Assembly (NCBI GenBank): GCA_031472005.1
Contig: PZJY01000002.1
Coordinates: 1,116,001 to 1,180,000 of the forward strand
Direction: 5' to 3'
From: Tetracladium setigerum
Lineage: Eukaryota > Ascomycota > Leotiomycetes > Helotiales
Length of the DNA: 64,000 nt
Both the position numbers and the translations under genes were made by a program. How positions within the stretch are numbered: position 1 is the first letter of the stretch; every line of letters begins with the position of its first letter. Shown piece after piece: positions 58,182 through 64,000 of the stretch. The notes beneath the pieces are model-generated. The model saw only the letters and a program-made list of their open reading frames with translations, was not told where the DNA came from and searched no databases.

Positions 58182-59822
58182 AACAAATTAATTGGGTTGT
58201 AGGGCGTGATGATATAAACTGTAAATCTCTGCCCAAGACGCATTGCGCTCCATTCGATACATGTTATACGAATGGGATGGTGACAGATTGGATATGCTGG
58301 CCTTGCGCGCAGAATCACTGACCTTCATCCATGGTGCCTTCCTCGACTCTGGACGTCTTGGTTGTGTTCGAAGCTCGCATTTCCGAAGACAATGAGCTGC
58401 GTGATCGATTCTTCTTCTTGCTGTATGTTTTCATGATTACCTACAGCGCCCAGCTGAGGGAATCAACGGGGGTTGGTGACTTGGATTGTGCGCGAAGGTG
58501 GTGGAGATATTGGTGGGAGAGAGGAAGTGGGAAGAAAATCTTATGGGCAACGGTGCGGGAAGTTTTGGAGACAACAACAAATTGAAGGTGACAGTTTGCT
58601 GGCCCTAAATCTATGCAAAAGCAGCGATCGCCCAAAAGGAGCCTTCACTTGCTGGAAGAGTCACCTGGGACTGGAAATGGAGAATGGAAGGAGCGCCTGT
58701 CCATGTTATTGCTTAAGGTATTGCCGACCTTAACCCTAACTGCTAAGATTAAACAAGAAATAAAATACTTAGGTCGAGATTATGATTTGCTTCCTAGCTT
58801 AGGTAATAATGAGAGGGCAAGTAAAGACTGTATTGTTTTGTGAATGTGTTTAGATACTTTTCGAAAAGGTTGTTGAAGCAGGCAGGTACTGTTTGAAAAG
58901 TTCCAACTTAGATCGACAGTAAATACAAAACTAGACAAGTATGCCTTGAACAAGAAGGAAAAGTACATTTCTTCTGAGGAATTATAAACGATTCTCTTTA
59001 CTTGGATTCTGTTCCTTCTTGTTTTCAAGTACTGCTTTGTTCACTAGAAGATTAGGCTTGCGACTTATATACTAGAGTACAGTGTAGTACAGTACAAGCT
59101 AGTCGGCATCTCATAGAAGGTATATAATATCTGACGAAAAGCGTGAAAACAAGGAGGCTTTATGAAAAAATGCGCTACTATATTTACTTGCTGACTTTGC
59201 AAAGCATTTGTATTGTGTTTGATAGTAAATTGGAAACAAACTGGAAATGAAATTTGCTTGGCAGTTATTGCGCAAGTTTGACAGGTATTGACTTGTTGAG
59301 CCTCCCCATCAGGCCTTATTCAAGATTAAGACGCGAGTGGCATGAGGAAAGGAGATCTATACAGCTGCAACAACGGCCATGGAACACTACGTTCACGCTG
59401 CCGACTAGACTTAGTATGATGATATAGGTAAGGGTGTCTTTGAGGAAGAGGTCGGGAGGATGAGGATGATGAGATGAGGTTGATGTGAGGATGGATGTCG
59501 AGATCTCAGCTAACAAGTCTGTCTCCTTCACTACCCTACCCTACTCAAGCCGGCCTAGTCAGTGATTAGCCGGCTACAGTAGTTGCGTGCATCTTTGGGA
59601 CAAAATCAACCCGAATGGGAGACGAAGGTGAAAGTGAAGGATGATGATGACCTGCAGTGCAGGCGCCTTACAGTATCTCACTCATCAATCAATCAATCAA
59701 TCAATCCCTTTGACATTTTCCCGTCAGCAAACGTCGTCGTGTCCACTTCTCCTTTCTTCTCATTCTCCATTAATCAATCAATCAATCAATCACCAAAAAG
59801 CAAATTGATACTCCTGATACTT

Positions 59823-59842
59823 ACTCCGTAAACTTACGGAGT
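59823..59842. promoter_or_regulatory. Perfect inverted repeat ACTCCGTAA-AC-TTACGGAGT upstream of HEM2
   Basis: Nine-base arms with a two-base spacer form a complete palindrome-like element about 320 bp before the HEM2 start. A second CTCCGTA...TACGGAG pair lies downstream of HEM2 at 61719-61743. It could bind a dimeric regulator or be a copy of a dispersed short motif. Confidence 0.5.
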
Positions 59843-60077
59843 TCCTGAGAAACAAATACCCTCGCGCAGATTGGCTGCAGCTGACCCTCGAGCCTTGCTG
59901 ACTCCGGGACTTTGAGGCTGCGGAGTTGGGAGTTGCCGACATAACTCCCCCCTTGCCACTTCTCCTCAAAAGTCAAAAAAAGGTCTCACGCATATCGCTC
60001 ACTCTCCTCCCTCCTTCCCTCCTCGCCCTCTCATCTTGCCAATTCCTTTGCGATAGACGACGCTCTTAAGTCTCGAC

Positions 60078-60087
60078 ATTATATACA
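60078..60087 (+). promoter_or_regulatory. TATA-like box of HEM2
   Basis: ATTATATACA is positioned about 75 bp upstream of the HEM2 ATG, a typical distance for a short leader. Confidence 0.4.
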
Positions 60088-60159
60088 CGCGCTCGCTTTG
60101 CCTCACTCGTCGTCCACTATTCAATTTCACCCTGACTCGTACACCGTCGACGGACAACA

Positions 60160-61393
60160 ATGTCTTTCTCAAGTCTTGTCCAAGATCTTTCCTACAGAGA
60201 CAGCCCTGCCGCCAACGAACGAAGACAAGTCGCAAGAGGCGCTTCAACCATCTCGACCATGGACGATCGGAGGTCGCATGTTTCGAGGGCAATGTCCTAT
60301 GCTAGCACTTCGGCGACGAGTGTGAGCATCTCCGGCGATATTTCAAGTCAGTTGCATGGAGGCTATTCACACCCACTGGCTCGCAGTTGGCAAGCAGAAA
60401 GACAATTGACCAAGGTAGGCTGCTGCACTCCTTCTACAGTACGATGCACATTGTGGAGAAGCCTGCTAATCCGTGGCCCTCAAGTCAATGCTCATATACC
60501 CACTCTTCGTTTCTGACAACGACGATGAAGAAGTCCTCATTCCCTCTCTTCCCGATCAATACCGCCGAGGCATCAACAAACTCGTGCCATTCCTCGAGCC
60601 TCTGGTCCGAAAGGGCCTCCGTTCCGTTATACTCTTCGGTGTGCCAATGGCAGCTGGAACCAAAGATGCGCTTGGAACCTCAGCAGACGATCCAAAGGGA
60701 CCAGTGATTGCGAGCATTAGACTTTTGCGACAGCGTTTTCCACAACTTTTCATTGTAGCAGATGTCTGCTTGTGCGAATATACATCACACGGCCACTGTG
60801 GCATTCTGCGCGATGATGGAAGTCTCAACAACCAGCTCTCGGTCGACCGTGTCTCGGATGTGGCAATGGCCTACGCTCAAGCTGGTGCCCATTGTGTTGC
60901 TCCTTCAGACATGAATGATGGTCGGATCAGAGCGATCAAACTCAAATTGATCGAGGAGGGAATTGCACACAGAGTTGTGTTGATGTCGTACGCTGCTAAG
61001 TTTTCTGGCTGCCTGTATGGACCTTTCAGGGATGCTGCTGGATCAGTACCGTCATTTGGAGACCGCAAGTGCTACCAATTACCACCTGGAGGACGAGGAC
61101 TTGCTCGCAGAGCTATCGAGAGAGATATTGGTGAGGGTGCCGACATTATCATGGTCAAGCCAGCAGGTCAATATCTCGACATTATTAGCGATGCCAAGGA
61201 GATCGGCAAGAACATGCCAATTGCAGCATATCAAGTCAGTGGAGAGTTTGCTATGATTCATGCAGGAGCAAAAGCTGGCGTTTTTGACCTGCAGACTATG
61301 GCTTTTGAGTCAACTGAAGGTATTCTGAGAGCTGGAGCTACGATTGTTGTTAGCTACTTCACCCCATCTTTCTTGGACTGGCTCGATAATTAG
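60160..61393 (+). CDS. HEM2: Delta-aminolevulinic acid dehydratase (porphobilinogen synthase)
   Basis: HEM2 condenses two 5-aminolevulinate molecules into porphobilinogen, the second step of haem synthesis, in the cytosol. Exons 60160-60414 and 60485-61393 flank one 70 bp intron (GTAGGC...CAAG) and give 387 residues. The N-terminal ~60 residues are a Ser-rich extension beyond the usual ~330-340 residue enzyme. The Zn-binding Cys cluster DVCLCEYTSHGHCG spans about 179-191 (Cys180, 182, 190). The first active-site Lys is in MSYAAKF (Lys257) and the Schiff-base Lys in IIMVKPAGQYLD (Lys310). FRDAAGSVPSFGDRKCYQLP is the active-site lid region. The Cys ligands indicate a zinc- rather than magnesium-dependent enzyme. 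The frame is intact. Confidence 0.93.
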
Positions 61394-61718
61394 AGTAGTG
61401 TCGTTCTTTTTGGGGGTTTGGATTTTTGCTGGTGTGATTCTCCTCTCGGTGGCGTTCTGGGGATATGTTATGATTATGTGGCATATGGCAAAAGCGATAG
61501 ACTTTTATTAATGATGAACAATTTTGGAACATCTCTGGACCCTTGATGATTCGTCTTGTTTTTGAAGAAGGCTTCCAATTGCATCGAAGACCCTCGTTTC
61601 CGAGTACCAAACAAAGCACCTACCTACTACCTAGTTAACATTCGTGCCAAAAAATAATCACAAAAATCAAGCACTTCCATGAGGCTGCGTACAATACACA
61701 GCAGTACTCGAGTATCTA

Positions 61719-61743
61719 CTCCGTAGTCTGCCCGTTTACGGAG
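61719..61743. promoter_or_regulatory. CTCCGTA...TACGGAG inverted repeat downstream of HEM2
   Basis: CTCCGTA at 61719-61725 and TACGGAG at 61737-61743 form seven-base arms with an 11-base loop, the same core as the element upstream of HEM2. It lies between HEM2 and the transacylase gene. Confidence 0.45.
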
Positions 61744-61970
61744 GGAGTGCCGAGGAGTGGGGTCGGTCCAGGTCCAGAGTGTGGGGATCCGAGGAACAAC
61801 AAGAGACGGCAGGTCATCAGCCTCGTCTGATATCCTAAAGCTCAACCAACCTCCACATATCATTCCTCATCAACCAATTTGCACTGTCCAAAAACCATAC
61901 GAAATATAATACCCGCGAGAACATTGGGCAACATTACGATTGAAGTCCTAGCGGAGGCTCCCTCGAAGCT

Positions 61971-63363
61971 ATGAAGCGCATTGTGAGCTGCGCAAAGCCT
62001 TGCTTTGCAAGGCAATCGAGTCACATTCAACCCACAACACCACTCACCACGACCATCCGCTTCACTATACAAACACAATGCCCTTCATCCCACCAACACT
62101 TACGGCATGCCTCCAACAAGCCATCACGGCCACGGACTGCCCTCTTCTTCCCTGGTTTGCTCACTCACCCCATTACCTCGGTCGAACGTTGGCTAATAAC
62201 ACTACACAGGCCAGGGAGTACAAAAAGTAGGAATGCTCACGCCCTGGATCGAAGCTTTTCCCTCGACTGCCAACCCCATCATCGAGGAAATCGACCATAT
62301 TCTCGGCTTTCGCCTGTCCCGACTCATCGAAGAAGGCACCAATAAGGAGCTAACCGCCACACCAAATGCACAACCGGCCATTATGGCCACCTCAATCATG
62401 ATCCTCCGCATCCTCGAACGAGAATTCAATTTCAATCCAGCAGAGACATGTGATGTTACCCTCGGCCATTCGCTAGGGGAATTTGCGGCCCTGGTTGCGG
62501 GAGGCTTTGTGGAATTCGAGGATAGTCTATATCTAGTCCGACGTCGCGCAGAGATAATGGCACAATGCTCCGCCAATGCTCGGAGAGAACACGGCGGCGA
62601 GTACGGCATGGTCGCACTGGTGACAGAACCAGATCATCTACGCCCACTCGTGGACGCCATCCATGAATTCCTCGGCCTCTCCAACGCGGGTTCCAAGTCA
62701 GAGAGCTCGCAAGATTTACCACCGATCCAACAGGTGTTGATTGCGAACGAGAATTCCAAGAACCAAATCGTGTTGAGTGGGAATCTGGAGAAGATAAGAA
62801 CTTTGTTGACGCATTTGAGGCAGTTTGGGGGCCATGATCCGAGGGCTGTAAAGTTGAAGAGCGATAGTCCTTTCCACAGTCCGTTGATGAAGCCGGCGGC
62901 GAAGGCGATGCACATCTTGTTGGATGGGAAGAGTAGGGTAAAGGGGAGGGAAGATATGGATGTGGTGAGCTGGCCGGGGATCATGGAGTGTGTGAGTAAT
63001 GTTAGTGCGAGGCCGTTTACGAGTAGAGAGGAATTGAAGGATTTGTGGGCGAGGAGTTGTGTGGAGACTGTCAGATGGTGGGATTCGATCAAGTATTTGG
63101 ACCAGGAACAAAATGTAAGGAGATGGATTGGCATTGGACCTGGGAAGGTTGGGAGGAACTTGGTGGGAAAGGAGGTTGGGATGCGAGGGCATGATACAGT
63201 GAAGGGAGGTGGTGTTTGGGGTATCAGTGATCCCAAAGAGATTGAAGAGGTTTTGAGGGCCTGTAAGTTACTAAATACCCCGATCTTTTTAAGGGTACAC
63301 ATGCTAACCCATACTTTCCTAGTGGAGGATACTGAGAGACTTAATGACGAGGACGATGTATAA
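61971..63363 (+). CDS. MCT1: Mitochondrial malonyl-CoA:ACP transacylase
   Basis: This enzyme loads malonate onto mitochondrial acyl carrier protein for type II fatty acid synthesis (lipoate precursor supply). Exons 61971-62154, 62210-63262 and 63323-63363 use GT-AG introns of 55 and 60 bp and give 425 residues. The N-terminal ~50 residues (MKRIVSCAKPCFARQSSH...) are basic and free of acidic residues, a mitochondrial presequence. The catalytic domain starts TALFFPGQGVQKVGM at about 56, with NAQPAIMATS (114-123), the nucleophile in GHSLGE (Ser149), and the catalytic His in SPFHSPLM (His284). VRWWDSIKYL and IGIGPGKVGRNL follow near the end. The last exon adds only the C-terminal EDTERLNDEDDV. 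The frame is intact. It lies in tandem with HEM2; a shared tie to mitochondrial metabolism is a coincidence as far as the sequence shows. Confidence 0.92.
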
Positions 63364-63632
63364 TAGTTACGTGTTTTCGTACTGGAGTTCAACGGGTCAA
63401 AAGTAGCGGGGATAGCTAATTGTTCCTAATATACCACAAGCATCAATTCTTTCCCAGAAGCTGGCTGCACCACCCATCAATGGTATTTCCCCACTTACAA
63501 TGCCACCTGTCAATTAGGCGCGAGTTGTGTAAAATGAGCGAGCCCAACCAATAAGGTCGGTACAAGAAGATGAATTGAGGATCATTTTATTCCCAAAATA
63601 AAAGGTATCGAGTAATACTTCATCTCAAGCTC

Positions 63633-64000
63633 CTATAGCTTGAAACCACCAGCACCATTCAGTACGGCAACATCCTTCACCTTATTCCCATCAACATCAC
63701 GTATATCACCCTTCCGTCCAATTACCTTAACACCACCCTTCTTCAGACCCTCTAAAGTTTCTCTCTTCTGCTTGGTCTTCTTGCTCTCAACCCTCTGATC
63801 AATCTCAACGCCACCTCTCTTTCTAATTCTCTCCTTCTCTCTCCTGCGTCTTCTCAATTTCTCTTCTCTCGTCATCTCCTGTCTCGCGACAGGCGCACCG
63901 CTCTTCGGCACCACCTCTCCCTTGTCAACACTATCCTTCTCCTTACCAGCCTTATAGATCTCCTGAGGAGCTAACATGCTATCTCCACCATTCATTCCAT
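63633..64000 (-). CDS. MPP10: MPP10, U3 snoRNP / small-subunit processome protein (3' end only)
   Basis: Mpp10 forms a complex with Imp3 and Imp4 in the nucleolar SSU processome needed for 18S rRNA maturation. Only the last ~120 codons lie in the window; the frame is open to the right edge. The visible part contains the conserved LAPQEIYKAGKEKD and the Mpp10 C-terminal hallmark GAPVARQEMTREEKLRRRRREKERIRKR, followed by a Lys-rich segment, and it ends NGAGGFKL. The gene converges with the transacylase gene, with 269 bp between stop codons. Identification rests on this C-terminal block only. Confidence 0.8.
   Translation of the reverse strand, partial: GMNGGDSMLAPQEIYKAGKEKDSVDKGEVVPKSGAPVARQEMTREEKLRRRRREKERIRKRGGVEIDQRVESKKTKQKRETLEGLKKGGVKVIGRKGDIRDVDGNKVKDVAVLNGAGGFKL

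Larger units (their letters stand above)
58435..60159. other. Intergenic region upstream of HEM2, with (ATCA)n repeats
   Basis: No gene is supported. The region has two (ATCA)n microsatellites (59683-59704 and 59772-59793), a GTACAGT motif cluster at 59083-59097, and a perfect inverted repeat at 59823-59842. A TATA-like ATTATATACA at 60078-60087 lies about 75 bp before the HEM2 start codon. Confidence 0.55.

Noticed and set aside
58729..58741. Telomere-like TTAACCCTAAC, and similar CCTAACTGTCCC text near 44868
   Set aside because: Only one to two units and not an array; too short to be an interstitial telomere tract.
1..64000. Secondary-metabolite or defence gene cluster
   Set aside because: No synthase, transporter, NLR, transposase or reverse transcriptase is visible; the genes are mostly housekeeping.

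Overview
The window is nuclear DNA from a filamentous ascomycete (Pezizomycotina), most likely a leotiomycete of the Helotiales type. I infer this from short introns (about 45-150 bp, mostly GT-AG with CTAAC/CTGAC-like branch sites), a gene every 2-3 kb, C/T- and A/C-rich 5' leaders, and the style of the housekeeping proteins. No ribosomal RNA, convincing tRNA, transposon or CRISPR is visible. The species is not identified. || Layout, left to right: TCP11/SOK1 protein (3' part only), aquaporin (+), steroid 5-alpha-reductase-like enzyme (-), POF1-type nucleotidyltransferase (+), RGS protein (-), a 6.5 kb gene-free stretch, secreted PI-PLC-like protein (+), a 1054-residue uncharacterised protein (+), CIA1/CIAO1 WD40 protein (-), uncharacterised 302-residue protein (+), a small uncharacterised gene (-) followed by an MHYT-domain membrane protein (-), Pep12-like syntaxin (-), nucleoporin NDC1 (+), AFG1-type ATPase (-), nucleoporin NUP133 (+), casein kinase I of the Yck type (+), p24/emp24 cargo receptor (-), SWC4/DMAP1 (+), small basic protein (+), uncharacterised Ser/Pro-rich protein (-), HEM2 (+), mitochondrial malonyl-CoA:ACP transacylase (+), and the 3' end of MPP10 (-) running off the right edge. 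|| These are mostly housekeeping genes without operon-like logic. Several are arranged as divergent pairs sharing short promoters (5-alpha-reductase/POF1, CIA1/302-residue protein, syntaxin/NDC1, AFG1/NUP133, p24/SWC4) or as convergent pairs with 200-400 bp between stops. Two members of the nuclear pore, NDC1 and NUP133, lie 3 kb apart with AFG1 between them. || Two things stand out. First, about eight conserved genes carry isolated one- or two-base indels, several in homopolymers, that break otherwise well conserved reading frames, including two in the presumably essential CIA1. Assembly error is the best explanation, so those genes are given as one locus with the break described. Second, the small gene at 28.2-29.0 kb looks like a diverged tandem copy of the C-terminal part of the neighbouring MHYT protein: the two share protein motifs and their 3' flanking DNA. 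I found no obviously new multi-gene system.
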